DNA of 64,000 nucleotides, from contig DASXOZ010000013.1 of assembly GCA_036493895.1 (NCBI GenBank), forward strand, positions 124,001 to 188,000. Reading direction: 5' to 3'. This DNA comes from Candidatus Binatia bacterium. GTDB lineage: Bacteria; Desulfobacterota; Binatia; UBA1149; CAITLU01. This document shows, piece after piece, positions 1-9,019 of the stretch (its first letter is position 1; every line of letters starts with the position of its first letter). A program made the translations under genes and the position numbers. The notes under the pieces were generated by a model that ran no database searches, was not told the origin of the DNA, and was given only the letters and a program-made list of their open reading frames with translations.

Positions 1-1
1 G

Positions 2-688
2 CTGTCCCAGGGTGAGAAGCTGTCGGCGTTCCTCTCGGTGCGCGAGTTTCGCGAGGACGCGTTCGTGCTGTTCGCGACCGCGCGCGGCATCGTCAAGAAG
101 ACGCCGCTGCTCGAATACTCCAGGCCACGCTCGAGCGGCATCATTGCGATCAATCTGGCCGACGACGACGAGTTGATCGCGGTGCGCCTGACGGCCGGTC
201 ACGACCAGGTCGCGCTCGCCACCCGCAGCGGCCAGCTCGTGCGCTTCAACGAAGGCGAGGTGCGCGCGATGGGCCGCAGCGCCGGCGGCGTGCGCGGCTG
301 CAACGTCGATAGCGACGACCGCGTCGTTGCGATGGAAATCGTACGGCCCGGTGCGACGCTCCTGACGGTATCGGCCAACGGGCTCGGCAAGCGCAGCCCG
401 ATCGACGACTACCGCCTCACGCGCCGCGGCAGCGCGGGAGTGCGGACGATGAACGTCACCGCAAAGACCGGCCTCGTCGTCGGCGTGCTGCAGATCGTCA
501 GCAACGAAGACGAAGTGATGCTGGTCACGAACGAAGGCAAGATGATCCGCATCGCGATGGAGAACGTGCGGGTGATGAGCCGCAACACCCAGGGCGTCAC
601 GCTGGTTCGCCTGGCGCAGGAGACGGGCGAGCACGTCGTCTCCGTGGCTCCGGTCGTCGAGAAGGAAGTCGCGGGAGACGAGGAATAG
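2..688 (+). CDS. gyrA: DNA gyrase subunit A, C-terminal part (5' end outside window)
   Basis: The frame is open from base 2 and ends with TAG at 686-688, so about the last 228 residues of GyrA are present. The segment repeats the GyrA/ParC beta-pinwheel pattern: GIIAINL, then LVRFNEGEVRAMGRSAGGVR, RSPIDDYRLTRRGSAGVR and MIRIAMENVRVMSRNTQGV are successive blades. This domain wraps DNA around gyrase and gives it negative supercoiling activity. The breakage-reunion domain and active-site Tyr lie upstream of the window. gpsA starts 5 bases after the stop, so the two may be cotranscribed. ParC cannot be fully excluded from this domain alone, but the near-origin context favours GyrA. Confidence 0.9.
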   Translation: MSQGEKLSAFLSVREFREDAFVLFATARGIVKKTPLLEYSRPRSSGIIAINLADDDELIAVRLTAGHDQVALATRSGQLVRFNEGEVRAMGRSAGGVRGCNVDSDDRVVAMEIVRPGATLLTVSANGLGKRSPIDDYRLTRRGSAGVRTMNVTAKTGLVVGVLQIVSNEDEVMLVTNEGKMIRIAMENVRVMSRNTQGVTLVRLAQETGEHVVSVAPVVEKEVAGDEE

Positions 689-693
689 CGCCG

Positions 694-1695
694 ATGACGA
701 CGAACGTCGCCGTCATCGGTGCCGGAAGCTGGGGCACTGCGCTCGCGAGCCTGCTCGCAGGCAAGGGCTACAGCGCGCGGCTGTGGTCGCGCGGCGCCGA
801 AGTCTGCCACGGCATCAACGAGCACCACGAAAACCGCGTGTACCTGCCGGGCGTCGCGCTTCCGCCATCGTTGCGGGCAACGACCGATCTTTCCGAGGCA
901 CTGGACGGGGCCGAGCTCGTCGTGGCCGTCGTGCCGTCTCACGCGATGCGCGGCACCATGGAGAAGGCCGCGCGGGTGATACGCCCCGATGCGCTCGTCG
1001 TCTCGGCGAGCAAGGGCATCGAGGACGACTCGCTGCTGACGATGCACGGCGTGATCGCCGACGCGATCGGCTCCGAAAAACGCGTAGGTGCCCTTTCGGG
1101 CCCGAGCTTCGCGGTCGAAGTTGCCGGCGGCCAGCCCGCCGTCGTCGTCGCCGCCGCGACAACCGAAGAGACGGCCGAACGAGTCCAGCACTTCTTCCAC
1201 GCGCCGATGCTTCGCGTCTACCGCAGCACCGACATGGTCGGCGTCGAGCTCGGCGGCGTCGTCAAGAACGTCATGGCCATCGCGACCGGCGTCTCCGACG
1301 GCCTCGGCTACGGTCTCAACGCGCGCGCCGCGACGATCACGCGCGGCCTCGCCGAGATCATGCGACTTGCGATCTCGATGGGCGGCCGGCCGGAAACCCT
1401 GTCGGGCCTGGCCGGCATCGGCGACCTCGTGCTCACGTGCACCGGTGACCTCTCGCGCAATCGACAGGTGGGGCTGCGCCTCGGCCGCGGAGAGACGATC
1501 GAGTCGATTCTCGGCGGCATGCGCATGGTTGCCGAGGGGGTGCGCAACACGAAGTCGGTGCGCGACCTGGCAAGACGCCAGAACGTCGAGATGCCGATCG
1601 TCGAGTGCGCTTACAAGGTCCTCTACGAAGGGATGTCGCCGGGGCAGGCCCTCGAGGAGCTCTTCGGCCGCAGCCTCAAGCCCGAATTCCCCTGA
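694..1695 (+). CDS. gpsA: NAD(P)H-dependent glycerol-3-phosphate dehydrogenase
   Basis: A 333-residue cytosolic enzyme that reduces dihydroxyacetone phosphate to sn-glycerol-3-phosphate, the backbone for phospholipid synthesis. The N-terminal Rossmann motif GAGSWG is at residues 9-14. SASKGIE and GPSFAVEVA follow at about 105-140, and VVKNVMAIATG carries the conserved catalytic Lys near residue 191. The C-terminal helical domain has NARAATITRGLAEI and GLAGIGDLVLTC. Length matches the family (about 330-340). The ATG lies 5 bases after gyrA, with a GAGGA-like ribosome site inside the gyrA end. A 146-base gap with promoter-like sequence separates it from rpmH. Confidence 0.96.
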   Translation: MTTNVAVIGAGSWGTALASLLAGKGYSARLWSRGAEVCHGINEHHENRVYLPGVALPPSLRATTDLSEALDGAELVVAVVPSHAMRGTMEKAARVIRPDALVVSASKGIEDDSLLTMHGVIADAIGSEKRVGALSGPSFAVEVAGGQPAVVVAAATTEETAERVQHFFHAPMLRVYRSTDMVGVELGGVVKNVMAIATGVSDGLGYGLNARAATITRGLAEIMRLAISMGGRPETLSGLAGIGDLVLTCTGDLSRNRQVGLRLGRGETIESILGGMRMVAEGVRNTKSVRDLARRQNVEMPIVECAYKVLYEGMSPGQALEELFGRSLKPEFP

Positions 1696-1749
1696 AGTTG
1701 CGGGCCGCTGCAGCGCGGGCGCCCGTTCGGAAGCAACCCCGCCTGTGCG

Positions 1750-1797
1750 TTGACAATTTTCCCGTGCGCTGACAAAAGCTCCCGCTTGCGGTTCAAA
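1750..1797 (+). promoter_or_regulatory. candidate promoter(s) for the rpmH operon
   Basis: The gap between gpsA and rpmH holds a perfect -35 hexamer TTGACA at 1750-1755. A second -35-like CTGACA at 1769-1774 is followed after 17 bases by TTCAAA at 1792-1797. The -10 elements are weak, so which pair is used cannot be decided by eye. The position 45-90 bases upstream of rpmH fits a promoter for the rpmH-rnpA-yidD-yidC cluster. Confidence 0.35.
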
Positions 1798-1841
1798 GGA
1801 CCGCGCGCCCGCAAAGGGTGTAGCGCCGAGGATCGGTTACC

Positions 1842-2003
1842 GTGAAAAGAACGTACCAGCCCAGCAATCTGCGGCGTCGTCGCCGTCATGGCTTTCGAGC
1901 GCGCATGGCCACACCGGGTGGGCGGCTGGTGCTCAAGAGGCGTCGCGCCAAGGGGCGCAAGCGACTGACCGTCGTAACGCCGCCGAAACCGGGACGCCGG
2001 TAG
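1842..2003 (+). CDS. rpmH: 50S ribosomal protein L34
   Basis: A 53-residue, strongly basic protein starting at GTG 1842 with [20 protein letters not shown], the nearly invariant L34 signature, followed by the usual RMATPGGR and [10 protein letters not shown] segments. It is slightly longer than most L34 proteins (44-50 residues) because of a C-terminal [10 protein letters not shown] tail. It is a structural component of the large ribosomal subunit. It opens the conserved rpmH-rnpA-yidD-yidC-jag-mnmE string found near bacterial origins, and rnpA follows almost at once. Confidence 0.97.
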   Translation: MKRTYQPSNLRRRRRHGFRARMATPGGRLVLKRRRAKGRKRLTVVTPPKPGRR

Positions 2004-2016
2004 CACGGACCTTCGG

Positions 2017-2361
2017 CTGACACGGGCGCGTCGCGTCCGGTCGCGCAGGGATTTCCTTCGAATCCAGCGGGGCCGGCGTGGCAAAGCGAGCCGGCATTTC
2101 CTGGTGCTCCAGGGCCCCGGACCGACCATAGAGACGCGCCTCGGAATCACGGCGAGTCGCAAGGTCGGAGGCTCTGTCGAGCGGAATCGGGCGAAGCGGC
2201 TCGTGAGAGAATTTTTTCGACTGCATCGTGCAAAGTTGCAGCCAGGCTCCGACATCGTTGTGATCGTGAGAGCCGGTGCGGGCAAATTGAGCTTCGGGCA
2301 TGCGGAATCGGAGTTGGGCAGCATTCTCTTCGGGAACGCCCCGGGCCGGGTCGAACAGTGA
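2017..2361 (+). CDS. rnpA: ribonuclease P protein component
   Basis: The protein subunit of RNase P, which helps the RNA subunit cleave tRNA 5' leaders. The RNR signature [18 protein letters not shown] is clear, preceded by [12 protein letters not shown], and the basic N-terminal part [12 protein letters not shown] is also recognisable. The first ATG/GTG/TTG in frame is GTG 2104, which would remove that conserved N-terminal strand. The frame is open back to a TAA inside the rpmH 3' end, and the only conventional-type initiator in that stretch is CTG 2017. Starting there gives 114 residues, the normal family length, 13 bases after the rpmH stop. The CTG start is inferred, not proven. Confidence 0.85.
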   Translation: MTRARRVRSRRDFLRIQRGRRGKASRHFLVLQGPGPTIETRLGITASRKVGGSVERNRAKRLVREFFRLHRAKLQPGSDIVVIVRAGAGKLSFGHAESELGSILFGNAPGRVEQ

Positions 2362-2386
2362 ACCCCCCGGCGCGATCATCGCAGAG

Positions 2387-2608
2387 TTGACCAGGCTGCT
2401 CGCGGCTTTCCTGCTGGGCGTGATCGCCCTCTATCAACGGTGGATCTCCCCGTTGCTGGGTCCTCGCTGCCGCTTCCATCCGACCTGCTCGAGCTACGCC
2501 GCCGAATCGATCGTCCGTCATGGACCGATTCGCGGCAGCGCGCGCGCTCTTGGCCGTTTGGCCCGTTGCCATCCCCTCTGTGATGGCGGCTTCGATCCGG
2601 TTCCCTAG
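2387..2608 (+). CDS. yidD: membrane protein insertion efficiency factor YidD
   Basis: A 73-residue protein of the YidD/Haemolytic domain family, thought to assist Sec/YidC-dependent insertion of inner-membrane proteins. The signature [20 protein letters not shown] is present, followed by SSYAAESI, with the conserved Cys residues and a [13 protein letters not shown] end. TTG 2387 gives an N-terminus [13 protein letters not shown], an amphipathic or membrane-associated helix like that of family members. An ATG read from 2300 would fall inside rnpA and add unrelated residues. It lies between rnpA and yidC, its classical position. Confidence 0.92.
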   Translation: MTRLLAAFLLGVIALYQRWISPLLGPRCRFHPTCSSYAAESIVRHGPIRGSARALGRLARCHPLCDGGFDPVP

Positions 2609-2668
2609 GCATTGCCCGGGGAGCACTGACGAGACCAGGAACCTGCTGCAGCCGCTGGAGGCGGCAGC

Positions 2669-4285
2669 GTGGAAAGTAGACTGGCTCTGGCCCTTGCCCT
2701 GTCACTCGGCATCCTTGTCGGGTTCCAGGTGCTGTTCCCTCCCAAGCCCCAGCCGGCGAGCGCGCCTGCTGCTGCGCCGGCTACGGCCGCTGCACCGGCA
2801 TCTGGTGCCGCGGCGCCTGCCGCGCCCGGCGGCGTACCCGCCGCGTCGGCAGACGTGGCGGCAGCCGCCGCGGCGGCTCCCGGCGATCCCGGCCCCGTCG
2901 TCGACGTCACGAGCGACCTGTTCCACGCGCGCTTCCAGTCTCGCGGGGGACGCCTGGTCGGCTTCGACCTGGCGAAGTACAAGAACGATCCGGCGCCCGG
3001 TGACGGGCCGTACGACCTGATCCGCCAGATCGGCATCGCTCCGCTCGGCGTGCTGTGGCGCGCCGAAAACGGAAACGTCGTCGACGATCGCGCGATCCTT
3101 TACGACATCACCGCGACTGCGCCGCAGGTCCGCCCAGGTCTTCCCGTCACCGTGACGATGCGCGGCCAGACGCCAACGGGAGCGACGATCACCAAGACGG
3201 TGCTGATCTCGCCGACGTCCTACGTGATGGACTTCAAGGTGACGGCCGAGGGACTACCCGCGACTGCGCTCGGTGTGGGCTGGTCCCGCCAGCTCCACCC
3301 GCACAAGGCGCGCGCCGACGTCGAGGGTGCAGTCGGCTACTTCGACGGCAAGCTGCACAGCTTCGATGCCTCGGTGCTCAAGGACACGCAGGCCGTCGAA
3401 GGCAAGGCGTCGTGGGCCGGCTATGCCGAGCACTACTTCCTGGCGGCGTACATCCCCGATGGTCCCCAGCCGCTGAAGCTGGTCGCGTCGGCCTCCGACG
3501 GCTCGGGTCACGCAGCGCTGTGGACCGACGCTCCGACCACCAGCGTGCACTACGGGATCTATCTCGGTCCCAAGAGCCCGGGCGACCTCGAGCAGGCGGG
3601 CAACGACCTGGTGCAGGCGATCGACCTCGGCTGGTTCTGGTTCATCGCCAAGCCGCTGCTGGTCGCGCTTCGCGCGATCCATGCGATCGTCGGCAACTAC
3701 GGCTGGGCCATCATCCTTCTGACTGTCGCGGTGCGGATGATGTTCTACCCGATCAACAAGAAGCAGATCGAGGCGATGAAGGGGATGCAGCGCATCCAGC
3801 CCGAGGTCAAGAAGATCCAGGAGCGCTACCAGGACGACCGCGGGAAGATGAACGAAGAGATGATGGAGCTGTACCGGCGGCACAAGGTGAACCCGCTGGC
3901 CGGCTGCCTGCCGATGCTCGTGCAGCTTCCCGTCTTCATCGGTCTCTACAATGTGCTCCTTCAGTCGATCGACCTGCGCCACGCGCCGTTCATCGGCTGG
4001 ATGCACGATCTTTCGCAGCCGGACCGGCTCGGCACGATCTCGGTGCCCTTCGTCGAGCCGGCCGGGATTCCCGTGATGACGCTCCTCATGGGCGCCAGCA
4101 TGATTCTCCAGCAAAAAATGACACCCAGCACGGCTGACCCCGCGCAACAGCGAATGATGATGGTCATGCCCGTCGTGTTCACGGTGATGTTCGTGAACTT
4201 TCCGGCAGGCCTGGTGCTGTACTGGCTGTCGAACAACCTCCTGTCGATCGCGCAGCAATGGCTGTCGAATCGCCAGAGCAGGTAG
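2669..4285 (+). CDS. yidC: membrane protein insertase YidC/Oxa1
   Basis: A 538-residue inner-membrane insertase. It has an N-terminal transmembrane anchor (about residues 4-23), an Ala/Pro-rich stretch (about 27-75), the large periplasmic beta-sandwich (about 80-310), and the conserved C-terminal core. The core has a cytoplasmic coiled-coil hairpin (INKKQIEAMKGMQRIQPE), then NPLAGCLPMLVQLPVFIGLY and FVNFPAGLVLYWLSNNLLS. The GTG at 2669 has a GGAGG ribosome site 7 bases upstream (2657-2661). The long periplasmic domain is typical of Gram-negative YidC. jag follows after 16 bases. Confidence 0.97.
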   Translation: MESRLALALALSLGILVGFQVLFPPKPQPASAPAAAPATAAAPASGAAAPAAPGGVPAASADVAAAAAAAPGDPGPVVDVTSDLFHARFQSRGGRLVGFDLAKYKNDPAPGDGPYDLIRQIGIAPLGVLWRAENGNVVDDRAILYDITATAPQVRPGLPVTVTMRGQTPTGATITKTVLISPTSYVMDFKVTAEGLPATALGVGWSRQLHPHKARADVEGAVGYFDGKLHSFDASVLKDTQAVEGKASWAGYAEHYFLAAYIPDGPQPLKLVASASDGSGHAALWTDAPTTSVHYGIYLGPKSPGDLEQAGNDLVQAIDLGWFWFIAKPLLVALRAIHAIVGNYGWAIILLTVAVRMMFYPINKKQIEAMKGMQRIQPEVKKIQERYQDDRGKMNEEMMELYRRHKVNPLAGCLPMLVQLPVFIGLYNVLLQSIDLRHAPFIGWMHDLSQPDRLGTISVPFVEPAGIPVMTLLMGASMILQQKMTPSTADPAQQRMMMVMPVVFTVMFVNFPAGLVLYWLSNNLLSIAQQWLSNRQSR

Positions 4286-4301
4286 CGGTAGGAAACGGAC
4301 C

Positions 4302-5729
4302 ATGGCCACCAGCATTGAAGCCCAGGGACACACCGTCGACGAAGCGATCCAGATCGCGCTGAACCAGCTCGGCGTCAGCCGCGACAAGGTCGAGATCGAC
4401 ATCCTGCATCATCCGCGGCGAGGCCTTCTCGGCATCGGCGCACGCCGCGCCAAGGTTCGCGCGACGATCCGCGCCAGCGTCATGCTGGACGGCGAAGAGT
4501 TCGACATGTCGGGCGGAGAGTCGCTCGACGAAAAGCCGCGGCGACGAAGGCGCCGCGGCGGTCGCAATCGCGGGCGCGGAGACGACAGGCCCGAAGGTGG
4601 CCCGGAAGCTCCGCGGCCGGCGCGCGAGCAGAGCAGGGGGCAAGCGCCTCGCGCGGATGCGGGGGGCCCTCACGCAGATACGGCAGGTCAGCGCGCGGAT
4701 GCGGCCGGCCCTCGTACGGATGCCGAAGGCCGTCGCAGCGAAGGCGACCAGTCGCGCGGACGCGGCGAGTCGGGCCGGGGTCGCGACGACCGGCGTGGAT
4801 CGCGCGGAGGGCGCCAGGAAAGACGCGGCGAGCGCGGCCCGGAGAACAGGGAAAACAGGGACAACCGCGGGCAGCAGCCGGCTCGCAGCCCGGGCGGCAC
4901 GGAGCAGCGCGACGCGCGTCAGGACCAGCCGCGCGATCAGCGCGGCCAGAAGCAGCCGGGGCGCGAAGGCGAGCGTCGCGAAAACGACAGGCGTGATCGA
5001 GGCCGCGATCGTCAGGGCCGCGGCCGCGGCGAAGGCGATGCGACAAGCGCGCCAAGACGGAACGAAGAGCGACCGACCGAAGCGAGCGAAGAGACCACCG
5101 CGCATCCGGAGCAGGCGTATGCCGAAAACCGCCGCGCCCACGCCGTCGAAGAAGCGCCGCCGGACGCCGAGGCCCTCGAGGCAATCCGCGCTCGCGCCGA
5201 GCAGGCTGTGCGCGAGCTGCTCTCGAAGATGGGATTCGCCGCCGAAGTCACCTCCAGCGTCGACGTGGAGGCGGCGGAGGCCATCGTTTCCGTGCGCTCC
5301 GAGAGCGAAGGGCTGCTCATCGGGCGCCGCGGCCAGACCCTCGACTCCCTCGAGCACATCGTCAACCGCATGGTGCTGCGCGGCGACGCGTACGTCGAAG
5401 GCCGCATCCTTCTCGATATAGGCGACTATCGCGGCCGCCGCCGTGCGAGCCTCGAAGAGCTTGCCGGGCGCCTGCGGGCGCGAGCCGTCGGCGAGCATCG
5501 CACGGTGCAGGTCAGCCCGATGAGCCCCCGGGACCGCAAGTTTTTCGCCGAAGTTTTCGCAAATGACGAGGCCGTGGAGATTCGCGCCCTCGGGGCGGGT
5601 TTCTACCGCCGCGTCATCGTCGCGCCGGCTGGCAGCGGTGCCGCGGCAGTGGCTGCGGTCCACCCAGGCGACGACGTGGACGCCGACGGCGGTAGCGACG
5701 ACTTGAGCGGCGCCGAAGCCGACAGCTGA
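4302..5729 (+). CDS. jag: Jag/KhpB-type RNA-binding protein with long charged linker
   Basis: A 475-residue protein with a Jag_N domain at the start (GHTVDEAIQIALNQLGVSRD, then a VEIDILHHPRRGLLGIGAR loop). Next comes a charged, Gly/Arg/Asp/Gln-rich segment of about 190 residues, then a KH domain with GRRGQTLDSLEHIVNRMV (the GxxG loop) and an R3H-like C-terminus. Jag/KhpB proteins bind RNA and in Firmicutes influence cell division and elongation. The R3H core reads SPRDRKFFAEVF, where family members usually have Arg-x3-His; here the His position is Ala. Family members are usually 200-300 residues, so the linker accounts for the extra length. It sits between yidC and mnmE as usual. Confidence 0.9.
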   Translation: MATSIEAQGHTVDEAIQIALNQLGVSRDKVEIDILHHPRRGLLGIGARRAKVRATIRASVMLDGEEFDMSGGESLDEKPRRRRRRGGRNRGRGDDRPEGGPEAPRPAREQSRGQAPRADAGGPHADTAGQRADAAGPRTDAEGRRSEGDQSRGRGESGRGRDDRRGSRGGRQERRGERGPENRENRDNRGQQPARSPGGTEQRDARQDQPRDQRGQKQPGREGERRENDRRDRGRDRQGRGRGEGDATSAPRRNEERPTEASEETTAHPEQAYAENRRAHAVEEAPPDAEALEAIRARAEQAVRELLSKMGFAAEVTSSVDVEAAEAIVSVRSESEGLLIGRRGQTLDSLEHIVNRMVLRGDAYVEGRILLDIGDYRGRRRASLEELAGRLRARAVGEHRTVQVSPMSPRDRKFFAEVFANDEAVEIRALGAGFYRRVIVAPAGSGAAAVAAVHPGDDVDADGGSDDLSGAEADS

Positions 5730-5749
5730 GCGGCGGCGCCGCGGGACCG

Positions 5750-7123
5750 ATGTACCGCGCCGATACCATCGTGGCCTGCGCGACGCCGGCCGGGCGCGGT
5801 GCGATTTCCATCGTCCGCTGGAGCGGGCCCGATGCCCTCGCGATCGCGTCGCGCGTGTTCGTAGCCGACAGCGGCGACGGATCATTCGAGCCGTGGCATT
5901 TCCGTCTCGGGCGGGTCCTCGACTCCGAAGGCGCAGCGATCGACGAAGGGCTCGCCGTCTATTTTCCGGCTGGCCGCTCTTTCACTGGCGAGGATGTGGT
6001 CGAGCTGCACACGCACGGCTCGCCGATCATCGTCGAGCGCCTCGTCGCGAGCGTCATCGCGAGCGGAGGCCGCGCAGCCGAGCGCGGCGAGTTCAGCCGC
6101 CGCGCCGTGCTCAACGGTCGCCTCGACCTGCTCCAGGCCGAAGCGATCGCCGACCTGATCGACGCGAAGATGGCCGCCGGCGCACGCGCCGCGTGGCAGC
6201 AGCTCCAGGGAGCGCTGTCACGCGAGACGGGCGCAATGCGTGCCGAGCTGGCCGGTTTGCTCGCGGAAATCGAAGCGGACGTCGATTTCACCGACGACGA
6301 GCTGCCGCACTGGGATCTCGATCGCCGACGGGAGAGCATCGCGGCGGTGCTCGCGTCGATCGATGAGTTGCTTGACGGTTTCGCTGCAGGTCGCCGCCAG
6401 CGCGAGGGCCTGCGCATCGTCGTCGCCGGCCGCCCGAACGCAGGCAAATCCAGCCTCGTCAATCGCCTGCTCGGCAGCGAGCGCATGATCGTCTCCGAGG
6501 AGGCGGGAACCACTCGCGACAGCGTCGAGGAAAGCGTCGATCTCGCCGGCATCGGATTCGTGCTGACCGACACTGCCGGGCTTCGTGAGGAAGGCGGTAA
6601 AGCCGAACAGGAGGCCGTCGCCAGGGCACGCCGCTGTATCGAAGAAGCCGATCTTCGCGTGCTCGTCGTCGACGCGGCGGTGCCCGCGACCGGTGCGGAC
6701 GAAGCCCTGTGGTCCGCGGTGATCGCCAGCGGAGAGACGATCGTCGTCTTGAACAAGATCGATGCCGGCGAGCACTTTGCGCCGGCGCTGCGAGGTCGCC
6801 TGGCAGCTTCTTCGCCGGTGGTCATGACGAGCGCGATCACCGGGGAGGGCTGCGCCGCCCTGGCCGCAACGCTCGCCGCGTGCGCACGCACGAAGCTGGA
6901 GTCGGAGCCGGTGGCGATCAGCCGGGTTCGGCACCGCGCGGCGCTCGAGCGCTGCGCTGCGCCGCTTCGGCGGGCTGCCGTGCTCGCGACGGACGAGCGG
7001 GCAGTGGAGTTGGTGGCCGTCGAGCTTCGGTCGGCGCTGACCGAGCTGGCGCAGATCAGCTCCCCGGTCGGCAACGAAGAGGTTCTCGACCTGATTTTTT
7101 CCGAGTTCTGTATAGGAAAATGA
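5750..7123 (+). CDS. mnmE: tRNA modification GTPase MnmE
   Basis: A 457-residue GTPase that works with MnmG to install the 5-carboxymethylaminomethyl (or related) group on U34 of certain tRNAs. The N-terminal tetrahydrofolate-binding domain begins YRADTIVACATPAGRGAISI. The G domain in the middle has GRPNAGKSS (P-loop), GTTRDSVEE (switch I), DTAGLRE and NKID. The protein ends in FCIGK, the conserved C-terminal Cys motif of MnmE. Length and domain order are normal. mnmG begins 30 bases downstream, so the two partners are co-encoded. Confidence 0.97.
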   Translation: MYRADTIVACATPAGRGAISIVRWSGPDALAIASRVFVADSGDGSFEPWHFRLGRVLDSEGAAIDEGLAVYFPAGRSFTGEDVVELHTHGSPIIVERLVASVIASGGRAAERGEFSRRAVLNGRLDLLQAEAIADLIDAKMAAGARAAWQQLQGALSRETGAMRAELAGLLAEIEADVDFTDDELPHWDLDRRRESIAAVLASIDELLDGFAAGRRQREGLRIVVAGRPNAGKSSLVNRLLGSERMIVSEEAGTTRDSVEESVDLAGIGFVLTDTAGLREEGGKAEQEAVARARRCIEEADLRVLVVDAAVPATGADEALWSAVIASGETIVVLNKIDAGEHFAPALRGRLAASSPVVMTSAITGEGCAALAATLAACARTKLESEPVAISRVRHRAALERCAAPLRRAAVLATDERAVELVAVELRSALTELAQISSPVGNEEVLDLIFSEFCIGK

Positions 7124-7153
7124 GCGGAGCCGGTCCGCCGCCCGGATGCATCG

Positions 7154-9019
7154 ATGACTGCCGCATACGAAATCATCATCGTCGGAGCCGGCCACGCCGG
7201 AATCGAAGCTTCGCTCGCCAGTGCGCGCCTCGGCCTGAGGACCCTGCTCCTTACGATGAATCTCGACGGCATCGGCCAGATGTCGTGCAACCCGGCCATC
7301 GGAGGCATCGGCAAAGGCCATCTCGTCCGCGAGGTCGATGCCCTCGGTGGAGAGATGGGTCGCGCCATCGACGAGTGCGGCATCCAGTTCCGCAGGCTCA
7401 ACACCCGCAAGGGACCGGCGGTCCAGGCCTCCAGGGCCCAGGCCGACAAGGCGCTCTACCGCCAGCGCATGAAGCGCGTCGTCGAGTCGGCCGAGAACCT
7501 GACGGCGGCGCAGGCGCAGGCCGTGGATCTGCTTCTGCAGTCCGGGCGGGTGGTTGGCGTCGTCACCGAGCAGGGCGACGATATCCGCGCCCATGCGGTC
7601 GTGCTGACGACGGGAACGTTCCTGAACGGCCTGATCCACGTCGGCGCCCGCCAGCAGAGCGGAGGCCGCGCGGGCGACCGAGCCGCGGTAGGCCTGACTG
7701 CCGCGCTCGAGCGCGCCGGCCTTACGACCGGGCGCCTCAAGACCGGAACCTGTCCGCGCCTGGACGGACGCACGATCGACTACTCGGCTCTCGAGGTGCA
7801 GCCCGGGGATCCGGAGCCCGAAGGATTTTCCTTCGACGGACCTCGCCCGCCGCTGCGGCAGGTGGCCTGCCATCTTACATACACAAATGTAAATACACAT
7901 GCCATCATCGCGGAATCCATAGAACTATCGCCAATTTACAATCGTACGATCAATTCCCGCGGGCCGCGCTACTGCCCGTCGATCGAAGACAAGGTCATGA
8001 AGTTCCCGGAGCGGGACCGGCACCGGATCTTCCTGGAGCCGGAGGGGCTCGACACGGTCGAGGTCTATCCGAACGGCTTGTCGACGTCCCTTCCGCTGGC
8101 GGTTCAGCGCCGCTTCGTTGCATCGATCGCCGGCTTGGAGAACGCGGTGATCCTGCGGCCCGGCTATGCGATCGAGTACGACTATGTGATTCCCACCCAG
8201 CTTCGCCCGTCGCTGGAGGTGAAGACGCTTCCCGGTCTTTTCCTCGCAGGCCAGATCAACGGGACCACAGGCTACGAGGAGGCGGCAGCCCAGGGACTGG
8301 TGGCCGGGATCAATGCGGCGCGCTCGGCTCGCGGTGAAGAGCCGGTGGTGTTCTCCCGCTCGGAGGCCTACCTCGGCGTGCTCGTCGATGATCTGGTCAC
8401 TCGCGGCGTTGACGGCGAGCCCTACCGCATGTTCACTTCGAGGGCCGAGTTCCGCCTGCTCCTTCGCGAAGACAACGCCGACCGCCGCCTGGCCGCGGCG
8501 GCGTCGCGGATCGGTCTGCTCGACCCTGCCCGTCGCGAAGCGGTGGCGCGCAAGTCGCGCGAAATCCTCGGCGGGATCGAGGAGCTGAAGAGTTGCAGGC
8601 TCAATCCCGAGTCCTCGGTGCAGCGCCGCCTTGCGGACTCGGGCATCAATCCTCTCGCCGGTCCGACGAGCGCCTGGGACCTGCTGCGCCGCCCCGAGCT
8701 GTCGTTCGCGGTGATCGCGGCCGTGACCGGTATTGCGCGCCGCGAGCCGGAGGTCGAGAGGCAGATCGAAATCGAGGCGGCCTATGACGGCTACCTCCAG
8801 CGCCAGAGCGACGAGGTTGAGAGACTTGCGGGTCTCGAGACCGCGGCCATTCCTGCCAGCGTCGATTACACTCGCGTCGAGGGTTTGTCGGCGGAGGCCA
8901 CCGAAAAGCTGAGGCGGATCGAACCGAGCACGCTCGGGCAGGCGTCGCGCATCAGCGGAATCACGCCGGCGGCCATGACCGCGCTCGCGCTGCACCTGAG
9001 AAAGCGAAGCGGCGCGTGA
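7154..9019 (+). CDS. mnmG: tRNA uridine-5-carboxymethylaminomethyl modification enzyme MnmG (GidA)
   Basis: A 621-residue FAD protein, the partner of MnmE in wobble-uridine modification. The FAD-binding Rossmann motif GAGHAGIEAS is near residue 11, followed by the MnmG signatures MSCNPAIGGIGKGHLVREVD and RRLNTRKGPAVQASRAQ. GQINGTTGYEEAAAQGLVAG and MFTSRAEFRLLLREDNAD are also intact, and the C-terminal helical domain ends as in the family. The stop overlaps the rsmG GTG start in a GTGA arrangement, which suggests translational coupling. Confidence 0.97.
   Translation: MTAAYEIIIVGAGHAGIEASLASARLGLRTLLLTMNLDGIGQMSCNPAIGGIGKGHLVREVDALGGEMGRAIDECGIQFRRLNTRKGPAVQASRAQADKALYRQRMKRVVESAENLTAAQAQAVDLLLQSGRVVGVVTEQGDDIRAHAVVLTTGTFLNGLIHVGARQQSGGRAGDRAAVGLTAALERAGLTTGRLKTGTCPRLDGRTIDYSALEVQPGDPEPEGFSFDGPRPPLRQVACHLTYTNVNTHAIIAESIELSPIYNRTINSRGPRYCPSIEDKVMKFPERDRHRIFLEPEGLDTVEVYPNGLSTSLPLAVQRRFVASIAGLENAVILRPGYAIEYDYVIPTQLRPSLEVKTLPGLFLAGQINGTTGYEEAAAQGLVAGINAARSARGEEPVVFSRSEAYLGVLVDDLVTRGVDGEPYRMFTSRAEFRLLLREDNADRRLAAAASRIGLLDPARREAVARKSREILGGIEELKSCRLNPESSVQRRLADSGINPLAGPTSAWDLLRRPELSFAVIAAVTGIARREPEVERQIEIEAAYDGYLQRQSDEVERLAGLETAAIPASVDYTRVEGLSAEATEKLRRIEPSTLGQASRISGITPAAMTALALHLRKRSGA

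Noticed and set aside
1696..1841. possible oriC next to rpmH
   Set aside because: No cluster of DnaA boxes (TTATNCACA) and no AT-rich unwinding region was seen; dnaA is not in the window.
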